A stretch of DNA of 64,000 nt from contig NC_063434.1 in assembly GCF_020379485.1 (NCBI RefSeq), positions 28,219,401-28,283,400 on the forward strand. The letters are read 5' to 3'. Shown piece by piece: positions 23,660 to 34,456 of the stretch. Position 1 is the stretch's first letter. Each line of letters opens with the position of its first letter. The notes beneath the pieces are model-generated. The model was given only the letters and a program-made list of their open reading frames with translations, did no database searches and had not been told where the DNA came from. The position numbers and the translations under genes are program-made. Source of the DNA: Brassica napus (taxonomy: Eukaryota > Streptophyta > Magnoliopsida > Brassicales > Brassicaceae).

Positions 23660-23973
23660 ATGGAGAAAATCTCAGCATTTCTTGTCATCCTCTTCCTGGT
23701 CTCGTCATGTAAGCATTATCCGTTTAATGATCTCGATAATTTGATATGTTACATCCTTAATATGTCTAACTATTTTGGTGTGTACACGAATGATTAACAG
23801 GCATGGTGAAAGTGACTGTGACAATGCCTGCAATAAAATGTCAAACAGATGAAGATTGTTTGAAGAAATATGGAAGATGTAAGGTCACAGGGGCTCTGCC
23901 CATTTGCCCTCATTACAACTGTATCTGTTACCATGAAATGCGTACTCCTTCATTGTCAACCTCCAACTCTTGA
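23660..23973 (+). CDS. Defensin-like (DEFL) secreted peptide, gene B
   Basis: Exons 23660-23708 and 23801-23973 give 73 aa. The signal peptide is MEKISAFLVILFLVSSC, with the intron in the same Cys codon as gene A. The mature peptide has six Cys (KCQTDEDCLKKYGRC, ICPHYNCICYHE) and a Ser-rich end. It is a tandem paralogue of gene A, differing most between Cys 2 and Cys 6, where DEFL peptides usually vary. The shared promoter implies similar control. Intact. Confidence 0.8.
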
Positions 23974-24088
23974 TGTTATTCATATATATATTCGCGTTGA
24001 TTTGAATAATGAAAAGGCTATACATATAACTCTTTTGTTGTTATGTTCTCTCCATGCATCTTCTTTCTACAATGTATCTCTCTATAAA

Positions 24089-26272
24089 TCACTACTATTA
24101 AATTAGGAACATGACCTATTGATATAGATTAAGTCCAAGTGTCCAACTATTTTTATAACTCCATCTAAATGATTATTTAAATATATTATGTAACCACTTT
24201 TTACTAATATCCTCTTATTATTAAAAGAGGAGAAAAAAATAACCTTAAAAGTGTATTATATTTACAAACATATCATTTTGATGATGTGTCACCATGAGAG
24301 CTCTCCTCGGCTCATTTATATTTATGCCCACTAATATCTAGAATAATTACTAACTTTGCCATTGGTATGTCTTTATACAAAAAATACAACTACACTTATA
24401 ATACTTCATATTGTTTTGTTATATTATAACTACCGTGTGGGTTTTCACACACAATTTTCATCTCCCACAGAAAACAATACGTCTTTGATTAATTTCATAA
24501 AATAGCACTTATAAATCTATCGCTTCGTTGAATTTTAACTAGGGTAACATTATAAAACATGTATAAGAAGAGGTTGATTAGAGAACGCCCACACATACAT
24601 ATACTCTTACAATATGAAAGTAAAAATAGTAATACGATTGGAATCCAATCACAATAGTAGACGATTTTAGAATAAGCTAAGTTATGATTTATGCTCATAC
24701 AGACTTGCAAAAACAATTCTAAGGTACAGTTTTGTTCAAGTATGATTACAAGATAAATTTAAAGTTAAGAATATAGCAATACTAAATACTCAATTGGATA
24801 ACTTTATGCTGCTAAGCGAAACTAAGTTTCATAAAACCTGCAACATTTCTATAAGGTTAATGTTCTGTTTGTTCCATTTTACTGAGATTTATAAACCTCA
24901 TGCAATTGCATCAACGTGGCATAGTCTGTTCATTGTTTATTTCTCTATATTGTTTCTGGAAAATAATGTTCTGTTTGTTCATTTTTCTTGATATTTCTAA
25001 AATCTGCAAATGTTTATAATTTGTGCAGCTCAAAGTGTAATCGATTTTTGAATTGAATACCCCAGTATGAATATACATCCATTTTACCAAAAAAATATGA
25101 ATGTACGTCCATCTAATACTGAAATTTGAATATAATATATATATATATATATATCAAATTAGGAAAATTATAATACTCATAACTATTACGAATCATTTAT
25201 GCAACGCAACACAGAAATTTGATCGCCTCTGTTAAAATCATTTGAACGAAATAAGGAAAGAATTTTAAATTTTCAAGACGACATTCTTAAAATTAAGCTT
25301 TAAAATGTTAACTTTGTAGTCAATGATTAGATATTTCTTCCATATTTAGTGGGCAAGTTATTTGGTGATTAGGTATATTTATTTTATTCCTTTTTCCTAA
25401 TATAGTTCAATAATAAATCGGAAATAAGGCAATCCTTACTAAGCAATTACATATTAGTAACGAATCATCCATTCATTATAGTTATACGATTGTGGTGTAT
25501 ATAGTTAATTACATAGATTAACTTTCCGAAATATTTTTTACACATTACATATTTTAAAGTCTTATAATATCTCACCTTTTTAAGTATTCTTATAGTGTTT
25601 TATACTTTATGCAATATTTTTAAAACTGACCGGAATCTAGACCAGATTTTATTTGAGTCGCGGTTCAATATGGTTTGACCATGTAAAACATGGTTCAATA
25701 ATTTGGTTCAATATTTTTGCAAATATAGAAATTTAAAAGTAAAATTTGTAAATATGATACAATTAAAACATAAATAAAAATAAAATATAAAATATTAATG
25801 ACAAAAAAATCAAATATAAAATATTTTCATATTTTTTATAATTTTAATGATTTTTATAAATTTTAATAACTTTGAGATGCAATCCGACTATTTGACAGTT
25901 TCATGGTCAAACCAATTGTTAGATCCAACCTGATTACGTGACCGGTTCATGGTCGAACCTGGTCCAACCACCGAGTCGGTCCGATTTTAAAAACACTTTT
26001 GGTATAGAAGACATGGTCATGTGTAAAAAAGAATTGGTTAGCCAATTTGATCCTTTCATCGTTCAAGGTGTTTCGAAATTGATAGTCAATTTCACGATTA
26101 CATACTCATGTGAGTCTTATCGCACCACCAAGCATCTAATCAATTATGTCATCATACTCATATTAATATGTAAGTTAAAAACTATATATATATACATATA
26201 TATGTGTAAAATATTTTTATTTAACAATGTAATTTTAATTTTATCCCGCGCAAGGCGCATGTCTTATCCTGG
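24089..26272 (+). mobile_element. Probable Helitron, 2.2 kb
   Basis: It starts TCACTACTATTAAATTAGG after an A. DNA before it matches the downstream flank of DEFL gene C (AATGTATCTCTCTATAA), and the match ends here. The proposed 3' end is CCCGCGCAAGGCGC, a weak hairpin, then CTGG and T at 26273. The hairpin is imperfect and the interior codes nothing obvious, so the call is tentative. A MITE-like insert lies inside. Confidence 0.45.
25616..25994. mobile_element. MITE-like element with TTTTTAAAAC ends
   Basis: The left end is TTTTTAAAACTGACCGG and the right end on the other strand reads GTTTTTAAAATCGGACCG, giving inverted ends of ~17 bases. Inside are subterminal inverted words (CATGGTTTGACC-like and GGTCGAACC-like). 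I found no clear target duplication, so the superfamily is not fixed. Confidence 0.5.
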
Positions 26273-28990
26273 TTAACCTTTATTTTAGCTCCATAATTCT
26301 AGGGATCCACTTATCTCAATTGATTTTAGTCGATGGTTCCATTTTAATCCACAATTATAGGGTTTCACTTTTCTCAGTTAATTATTAGTGGATAGTTATA
26401 TGTAGGATTAATGACATATGCAAATAAAATTATCTTATCCTGATATTAGCACTTGATAATAATATAGGTAAATAGAATACATACGTTAGTGGACGGTTTA
26501 TGTCAAATTATTTTATTCTACTAAGGTTCTAATATGTTTTACTAAAACCTATGATTTATTATTTTCACCTGGTAATTTTTTCTGAAAAATACCTAATAAT
26601 ATTTAACATAGCATTACAATCTACACTTTTTAATAATACATAATTGACTTAATGCTTGAGGTTAGTCGGTTTAATAATTAATTTATTATATTATTTTGTA
26701 AAAAACAATATGTAAACAGTTTATTTAGATGAAAATCACCAATATGTATTACTGATCGAAAATTCTTCAATATGGAAATGATAGATTTTATGTTTAATGA
26801 AAACTATTAGCAACTCTTACAATATATATATATCTTTCAGGTATTTATATCAGTTTTTGATTTAATTCTACTAAGGTTTCAAGTTTTTGGAGGTAGTAAT
26901 TTAAATCTCATTAGGATATTAATAAATTTTGGTTCGGTTCATATTTTTATGGGTTTAATAAGTTTTAAATAGCCGATTAAATCATATAAAATTCTAAAAG
27001 TAAAATATATCTTTAAGTTCTCCAAATTAAATAATAAAAATAAAAAATAACATAATTTTATAATACATGACTGAATACCTAAATTTAACATAAATTACGC
27101 CAGTCTAAATATTTGAGTGAAAACCCAATAAATATTTTGAATATCTCCAATATTTTAAGCATTTTAAATTATCATTACAGCTTTTAGGGGTTCCTCTATA
27201 AAATCTACAAAGTATTTTTCGCTGCAAATATATTTTGAATTATGATTATAGTTTTTACTACTTATATCAAAAAATAATTTGAATAGATAATTTAAATAAA
27301 TATAAAAATAAACTATGTGTAAATATAAGAGAAATTAGCTCTCCTACCAAAAAACTATCTTATAATTAACAATATACCAAAGCCCTATGTTTTTACACTG
27401 TGCATAATTTATCGTGACTCTGTTGCCCCTACATATCCTCTCTGAACACTACTACTTGACATAGGCCGAATCTTGTTAAAATATTCTGCAAGATTTGATT
27501 AACATAGGGCTTTGGATCAAGCTTTAGATCAAGCATAGTTCTATCCCTTACCTCTTCAAATATTACCAAACAGTCTGAAATTCAAAACCATTCTCTCTCT
27601 CTCTTCCATTAATCCACAATATCTTTGAAATCAATTCTGCATCTTTTTGTCTTTCTACATTTTGATTCATGTTTACATCCTATTTTGAAGATGTTGAGAG
27701 TATTATTAACCAAATCTAGTTCTTTGAATCTGAGCTTAAAACATGTATTTTCTCAGTAGGTAGCTCTTGTTCTTGATATTACAATTTCTAGATGAAGAAA
27801 AGTTCAAAGAAAACAAATTAAAAAGATTATTCATATACGTTCTTATCTGGGTTTGTGATAGATTTGATTGGTTATTGGAAAGTATTTAACTTTTTCTGAA
27901 AATATGTTGAAACAAGAATTTTGGTTCTTCTTTTTATGAAGTATTTGAAGATGGAGCGCACAAAAAAAACTGAGATGAGGTGGAATCTCCAAATATTTAA
28001 AGTGCAAAGTGAAATTTAAGCAACTGTTTTCCAGTTTGGATTTATCAATTGATTTGTATATTTGTGTTAAAAATTTAATTAACTTGTGAAATATAAGATT
28101 CGCGCTATAAATGAATAGTTGAACATCCTAATTTTGTTTTAAATATTTTACTCTAAATAACCGATATTTTACTCGAACTATCCGAACTACCCAAACCAGA
28201 ACTGAAACCAAATAGAAACCAATTTTTTCGGGTATTTTCCGGTTCCTAATTTTACTATCCGAACCGAACCAAAATTGAAACTATCCAAACCAAACTGAAC
28301 CGAAAATATGTCAAGTAGTAAATGAATCCTCTAACTCCCTACCCGAACTACCTGATACCCGAAATACCCTAATCGAACTGAATCGAAACCCGAAATGCCC
28401 AGGCCTAAATGTAAATATCAATATATAGTTTGTATTTTATATGATATGTAATTTAATTAAATGATATATATATATATGTATATATATATTAATTATATAT
28501 TAATATAAACACTTATTAAATAAAACTTCTTTACTCATGTGGTTTATAACTATTTATATCTTATCATAACAAAAAAATTTAAACCATTGATAACAAAAAT
28601 TTGTTTGAGACTTTTAACAGTTTAGTAATTTATACTCGTTTTTAAAAATTTAAAATACAGCACATACGAAATAATCTAATTTTTTATTAAATGGTTAATG
28701 CAATTGTGTAATTTATTTTAATAACAAAGATTTAAACAAAAATGATTGAGTGTATACAAATTGTTAGCAAATCTCTGTTAATGTAAATCATTAATTGCAT
28801 ATATATATTTTAATAACATTACGTAATTGCGTAACTTTTATTTAAGAAAGTAATGAAAAATAACTTTTAATATTAATAAATGATTTTACGATGAGTTTAA
28901 TGAAAACTATAGTTTATATTTAGATGGACCAACTTACTTTTCTTCGAAAATCATTCTCATGATGATACACGTCATGCTTCTAATGTTGTA
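26273..28990. other. Intergenic, AT-rich, with a CCGAAC-rich hAT remnant
   Basis: Mostly A/T spacer. From ~28140 to 28407 the strand is full of CCGAAC/AACCGAA words and ends TGCCCAGGCCTA, the same right terminus as the complete hAT element at 31068-31901 (TGCCCAGACCTA). I see no matching left end, so this copy is truncated. No gene is seen. Confidence 0.45.
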
Positions 28991-29133
28991 ATGGTTCTCA
29001 GGGGATTGACTAATTATATCGGCAATGTATTTGCTGCGTCTTCAACCCACTAATCATATAGTATAAATAGATGCTACACCTATGAATCCATAATCAGCTC
29101 CCTTCAAACATATGTGACAATATAGGAATTTAA

Positions 29134-29441
29134 ATGGAGAAAATTTCAGCATTTTTTGTCATCCTCTTCCTGGTCTCGTCATGTAAGCATTAGCCGTTTT
29201 ATGATCTCGATCATTTGATATGTTACATCCTTAACAGTTTTGGTGTGTACATGAATGATTACCAGTCATGGTGAAAGTTACTGTGAAAGTGCCTTTGATA
29301 ATATGTCAAAAAGACAAAGATTGTCTGAAGTTTGGACTCCCAAGTTGTAAGGACACATGGAAGATGCCAATTTGCCTCCACAATTAGTGTGGCTGTTACC
29401 ATGAAATCCATACTCCTTCATCGACGACCTCCAACTCTTGA
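29134..29441 (+). pseudogene. Defensin-like gene C, truncated by a nonsense codon
   Basis: Exon 1 is 29134-29182 and exon 2 starts 29266, with the same structure as genes A and B. Two changes break it. The Cys at the exon junction of the signal peptide reads Phe (TTC). The TAT codon in the HNYCGC motif is TAG at 29385-29387, removing the last two of six Cys. Past the stop, the frame continues with recognisable CGCYHEIHTPS-like sequence to the old stop at 29439-29441, so the nonsense change is young. The promoter (TATA 29062-29069) is intact, so it may still be transcribed. Confidence 0.78.
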
Positions 29442-29917
29442 CGATCTTCATGTTTATATACATGTGGATTTAAATAATGAAAAGGCTATATATATAACTC
29501 TTTCATTGCTCTCTTCTCTCCATGCATCTTCTTAATGTATCTCTCTATAATAGACTTATAACTAATGGCCTACTTGGCTTTGGACCGCTTTTTTTCTTTT
29601 CCAATTTAATAAAATAATATAGATGTTGTATTACATCTTTCACTTGGAAAAGTTAATTTGTAATGGTATTCAAGCTTCTGGTATGTCAGTTAAAGACCAG
29701 AAGCCATCACTTGCAAGTTTTGTACGTTAGAGATGCATAGCTTCATAAACAAAATCTTTTATGTGCACTCAAAATCTTTATAAAGGATAAGTAAGCATCA
29801 AAAGCACTTTTGACGTGGTCCTATTGATGTGATTATGCAAATGAGTCCAAATACATATAGAACATTATGGTAGATAGATTAACAAACTATATGGAGGTTA
29901 TGCATTAAGAGGATAAA

Positions 29918-30567
29918 TCAAGGGCATTTAGGTCCACCGAGCTGAGTCTTCCAGTTGTTGTAGCAAGGGCAGACTTGCTTGTTGCCATAAGTACCTGGAG
30001 GTACACACAAGCACTTGGCACAACATTTGTTACAGAAGAACAAACATGGCTTCTTGTATTTTGTATTCGAGCATCTATCTCCACACCGTGGCCCACACTC
30101 TAGTATAGTCAAAAAATGGATTTTAGCTTTTGCATTCAGCGCAAACAATATATTGAACGCTAGCTAGTCATTGGTTTACCTTGGGGTTGAAGGCTGCCTT
30201 CAGTAGTACCGTACTGTCAAAATCAACAAGAAGGTCAAAGGGGGTTGTGTGGATTTCATGAAACTCTTTTTAGTGAGTAGTGAAGCCGTAGAAACTCACT
30301 TGGGAGCTGTTGTGATTCGGTGTTTGCGGTTGGGACTGTGGTGGATGTGGTTGTGGAGCAGGAGACTCCAGGTGTATTGGCTGTACGATAATCAAGACGT
30401 ATGAAAATAATACAAAGTTTGATGAATGTGAAGAACTGAAAAAAGTAATTACGTACATCCTAAAATAGAACGAATGTTCAAACACTTACGTGCATTTGAG
30501 TTTGAGCAGACAGAACAAGATGAAACATAACAATGGAGAGAAAAATGGTGTTAAGATTGGTTGCCAT
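29918..30567 (-). CDS. GASA / Snakin gibberellin-regulated peptide
   Basis: Four exons on the minus strand (30567-30490, 30380-30300, 30213-30180, 30099-29918), 124 aa. The signal peptide is MATNLNTIFLSIVMFHLVLS and a Pro/Gln/His-rich spacer spans residues ~25-55. The C-terminal ~60 residues form the GASA domain with all 12 Cys: start ECGPRCGDRCS, middle CNKCCAKCLCVPPGTYGNK, end GGPKCP. GASA peptides are secreted or wall-associated, bridged by six disulfides, and often respond to gibberellin; the specific role here is unknown. Likely counterpart of At3g10185 (recalled), next to the DEFL locus as expected. Intact. Confidence 0.88.
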
Positions 30568-30599
30568 TTTAGATAACATAAATGATTGTAATGAAGCTC

Positions 30600-31059
30600 A
30601 CGTAGAGGATTTATTTTGCAGACTAAGCTCACTATGAACAATGATATAGGGGTCAATATATATAGAGTCCAATTTCCAAATAAAAAATGGAAAACATATT
30701 TCTCCTGTTACTGATTATTTTTTGGCAAACTAAATCGTGATTTATGTGTATATATATATTTTATCGAATAGATAATTATCAAAATTGGTACGAATATAGA
30801 CTTCATGTTCCCAATCTTGTGCATGTGAAGGAGAGCGAGAGCAAAAGTTGTGATAACGAACGTATCACATGTGTGTTTTTGCTGCTATTAGTCCCTATCT
30901 CTTTCTCGTGACTCCAGTTTTTTTTCTCCCATTGAAGTTAAAAACATATTTTGTATTTTTGTGATTTATTTCTAAATGTTATTGGAAACGAATTTCATCA
31001 AGAAAGACACGTACATGGCTAGAATTTCCGAGGTCTGAAGTGGGTTTCCTCTTTAGGCA
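30600..31059. other. GASA promoter and spacer
   Basis: Upstream region of the minus-strand GASA gene. A TATATATAG-type sequence at ~30657-30664 (read on the other strand) is a possible TATA box about 90 bases before the start. No other feature is seen. Confidence 0.35.
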
Positions 31060-31067
31060 TCCCCGTG

Positions 31068-31901
31068 TAGGGCTGGGCAAATAAACCGAACCCGAAAATC
31101 CGAACCGAATCCGATCCGATAAAAATGAATCCGAACCGATCCGAACCCGACGTAAATACCGAATGGATCTTGTTTTGTGGTATTTCGGATTATGGGTATT
31201 ATCCGAACCGAACCCGAATCTAAATGGATATCCGATAGAACCCGAAACATTCAAAACCTCAAATAGATCTTGTACCAAACATGATCTCAATTCCTAATAT
31301 TTATCCAAAATACTCTAAGAAATATTGAACATCTAAAATATTTATCTATTACATGAAGGTTGGTGGTTCTATTATATGAAGGTTGATGGTAGAAGATGGC
31401 CATTGAATCTTGAAGTATTTAGATTTAGATTTTGTTTTCGTTAAACAATGTTTCTCATTTCATGAGAACTTGGTTTTCGTTTTATGCTTTTATTTATTTT
31501 GTTTTCTTTTTATCAGTAAATATGTTTATTTTTCGTTTGATTTTGAATGATCACGGTTGATGTTCTTTATTTTTGAATCAATTTTACTTAAGTTTTGGTT
31601 ACAAAATAGGTACAAATCAGATATTTTAAAACTGAAGAACCGATTTTACTCATATTTTGGTTATAAAATAGATAAAAATCAGGTACTTTTAAACCGAAAA
31701 ACCGATTGGGATCCGAACCCGAAAATATATTGGGTTGTACCGGTTCTTTGAAGATTTACTAACTCCGACCCGAACCCGATAGAACCCGAACCGGTCCCGA
31801 ACCGAATTTTCATATAATCCGAATGGGGCTGATTTTGATAAACCCGAAAAACCGAATGAATAAAACCGAAACCCGATTGGGACCCCAAATGCCCAGACCT
31901 A
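31068..31901. mobile_element. Non-autonomous hAT element rich in CCGAACC, 834 bp
   Basis: It is flanked by an exact 8-bp duplication TCCCCGTG (31060-31067, 31902-31909). The ends are inverted: TAGGGCTGGGCA left, TGCCCAGACCTA right. Both flanks of the element are made of degenerate CCGAACC/GGATCCGAAC words that can pair with each other. No transposase is seen. The open frames in it come from the repeat and are not genes. Confidence 0.85.
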
Positions 31902-32341
31902 TCCCCGTGATCTTATTGTGTTTGCATGCATAGCCATTGCATGTGGTGACAAGGCGATCATGCATAACGCCTTTTTAAAAAGGAATGTATAGAACGCATC
32001 GAACGTTTTTCTTTTTGTTTTTACATCCAGTAAATGTTTTGAGGTGCAACAAAAGGAATAATATGAGGAGGGGCTAGCGTGTTACAAAAAAGAGGAGGGG
32101 CTAGCGATCTTTATGCTGTTTGATTTTGGACCACAGTGTAGAAAATTTGTGTAGAGTAACGTTATATTTATACAGATTGTTAACTTTATATTTTAATAAG
32201 TTACTACTGCGACTCCATAAAATAAGAAGTTCAACTATTAACTATAATCATAACTACAAGTCTACACCATCAATATTGACATTTTTTCTCAAAAAAAATA
32301 AAAAAATAAAAAAATTAAAAAAAATATTGACATTTGACAGC

Positions 32342-33010
32342 TAGGGGTGGGCGTTCGGGTATCCGTTCGGATTCGGGTCGGGTATTTCGGATTTTCGGGT
32401 ATTTTGGTATAGAGGTCTAGAACCCGTTCGGGTATTTCTGTACTTCGGATCGGGTTCGGGTATTTTTAGTTCGGATTCAGTTATTTCGGATCGGGTTCGG
32501 ATATTTAGATTTTGAAAAAAAAATTAAAATTTTCATTTCTCAAGTTTGTTGTATTTAAAAATATAACTTTCAGTTAACTAATTTTGTATTTTTAATAGAT
32601 TGAATGGTTAATAGATTTGCACATAACATTTTAAAACTAAAAAGACATTAATTTAGTTATTTTTTTAATTTTGGATGTAACTTTTTGTTAATTTTTGAAA
32701 TAAAAAATTTGACATGCATTTTAAGTGAGTAAGAAATCATTTTTTCCGTAATTGTATGTATATCATATGAACTTAAAGTATGTGTAGTATCAATATAAAT
32801 ATTTTATATAAAATGAGAGATATAAAGTAGAAATATAAAGTTAATTATATGTATGTTCGGTTATCTTCGGATATCCATTCGGTTTCGGGTATTATCCGTT
32901 CGGGTTCGGGTATCCAATCTCTCCTTATTCAATACCCGTTCGGGTATTTTGTTACTTCGGTTCGGATTTCGGTTCGGGTTTTTCGGATCGAATTCGGGTG
33001 CCACTTCGGA
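32342..33010. mobile_element. CGGGTTCGGG-rich element, probably hAT-related
   Basis: It opens TAGGGGTGGGCGTTCGGGT and is followed by degenerate TTCGGGTAT words. An A/T-rich centre and a second TTCGGG-rich block end near 33005. The centre and order match the element at 39439-40076, so they are one family. I could not fix the right end or a duplication here. Confidence 0.5.
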
Positions 33011-33017
33011 AAACCAA

Positions 33018-33298
33018 GAGCATCCCCATTAGTGAAACTGAGGGAAGAGGTTTCAGGGAAATTGATTATTAATTTTTTTTTTCGTTTAATTTTTTTTTAA
33101 AAAAAATAAAATAAAAAAATAATTAAATCAATCGCGGATTGCCACGTAGCGTGGGACCCGTGAAACAGTGATGAAACGGGTTCAGAATGAAAATTTTTTG
33201 AGAGACAGGTTCATAAAATATGTGGGATCCATAAATATTATTTTTTATTTTTTTGGAAAACTTGAGAGCTTGGAGAGTGAACCCTAATGAGGATGCTC
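33018..33298. mobile_element. Tourist-like MITE, 281 bp
   Basis: The ends are inverted: GAGCATCCCCATTAGTG left, GAGCATCCTCATTAGGG on the other strand at right. The GAGCAT start resembles the ends of the PIF/Harbinger element at 52388-57383. The flanks (CAA and TTA) do not give a clean 3-bp duplication, so the family call is by end similarity. Confidence 0.55.
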
Positions 33299-34013
33299 TT
33301 ACAGTCCTTAGTTCTGTCTCCATTAGTTTAAAATGATTTGAGTTTAGAAATGGTCAAGTTAGCAAAATTAAGCCCTTTTTCAAACAAACAAAAAAGTTAG
33401 CAAAATTAAAATTTATCAATTCTCAAAATAAATAATATATATTATCATTTTCGTTATGGGTTTGATCAGATTACTTTTTAGGTTATGTAACTAGTCTTGG
33501 CATTTGGGCCTTAGGTTTGGTCTGGATCCGTTCTTATGGGCTCCAAGTTTGAATAAAATTTGGTTTGGTTTTTGGAATGGTTCCTTGTCGGAAAAAAAAC
33601 ACTGTTTCTGAGCGTGAAAAAAAAAAAAGAGATTAATAACTTATGGCTTTAAATCAAGTAGGATGACGCAGACGATTCGAAAACCAAGGTAGGTGGTGCA
33701 GAGTGGAGCTGTCGTCTTCCCTTTTCGGCAATGGCTGCTGAGTGGTGAGCCCCCCACTAACCCTAAAAAACATCATCCTTCCTCGATTTGTTTTTGCATT
33801 CCACAAATTCTGGAAAGCGATTTGATATACGTTTCAACAAGAAGAGCCACACACACACAAAGAGTCTTTGAAAGTGATTGAAATAGCTTTCCATGGTTGG
33901 TGTCTCCTTCTACTTCATTTATTATCTGATGAAAGGAAAGTGTTTTAGATTGAATCTATTGGTGTTCTTGTCTTGATAGATGTGAGTGTTCCTCGTTACT
34001 GGGTTTCTATCTA
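33299..34013. other. Spacer and probable leader of folylpolyglutamate synthase gene
   Basis: AT-rich spacer, then from ~33660 to ~33890 a more GC-rich stretch that probably includes the transcription start and first untranslated exon. A 5' UTR intron ending at the acceptor near 34441 is likely. Confidence 0.35.
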
Positions 34014-34280
34014 AGATTGTATCTATGAAGTTTCTTGATTCTTAGCATCCTCAATGTTGAGACTTTGAGAAGGCTAATGAATGCTTAAAGTAGATAACTT
34101 TTCAATTTTAGATTGTATCTATGGAGTTTCTTGATTCTTAGCTTCCTCAATGTTGAGACTTTGAGAAGGCTAATGAATGCTTAAAGTAGATAACTTTTAT
34201 ATTTTAGATTTATTTATCCATCCCTGTTGTGAGGCTTTGAGAAGGCTAATGAATGCTTAAAGTAGACAACTTTACTTGTA
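34014..34280. repeat. 96-bp tandem repeat in the 5' UTR intron
   Basis: Two full units (starting 34014 and 34110, beginning AGATTGTATCTATG) and a shortened third (from 34206) share the phrase CTTTGAGAAGGCTAATGAAT followed by GCTTAAAGTAGA. They lie in the likely leader intron of the folylpolyglutamate synthase gene. Confidence 0.85.
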
Positions 34281-34456
34281 TGAGCAATTTTGTGAAGAGC
34301 TATTTAGAAAACTCAAGAGCTGTGTTCTGTTTTTGTTATAGGGACACACTTTAGGCTCTTGAGTTTTGAAGATTGCACAATGTTCATTAATGGAAAATAA
34401 GAACAAATTTATCAACTCACCAAAGTATATTCTGGTTGCAGATTTGACATTCCCTG

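Noticed and set aside
24495..24991. Small open frames inside the 24-kb Helitron
   Set aside because: Composition typical of A/T-rich noncoding DNA, with no Rep or helicase motif.
31679..31888. Open frames within the CCGAACC repeat
   Set aside because: They arise from the repeat words of a hAT element and have repetitive Gly/Ser/Phe composition, so they are not genes.
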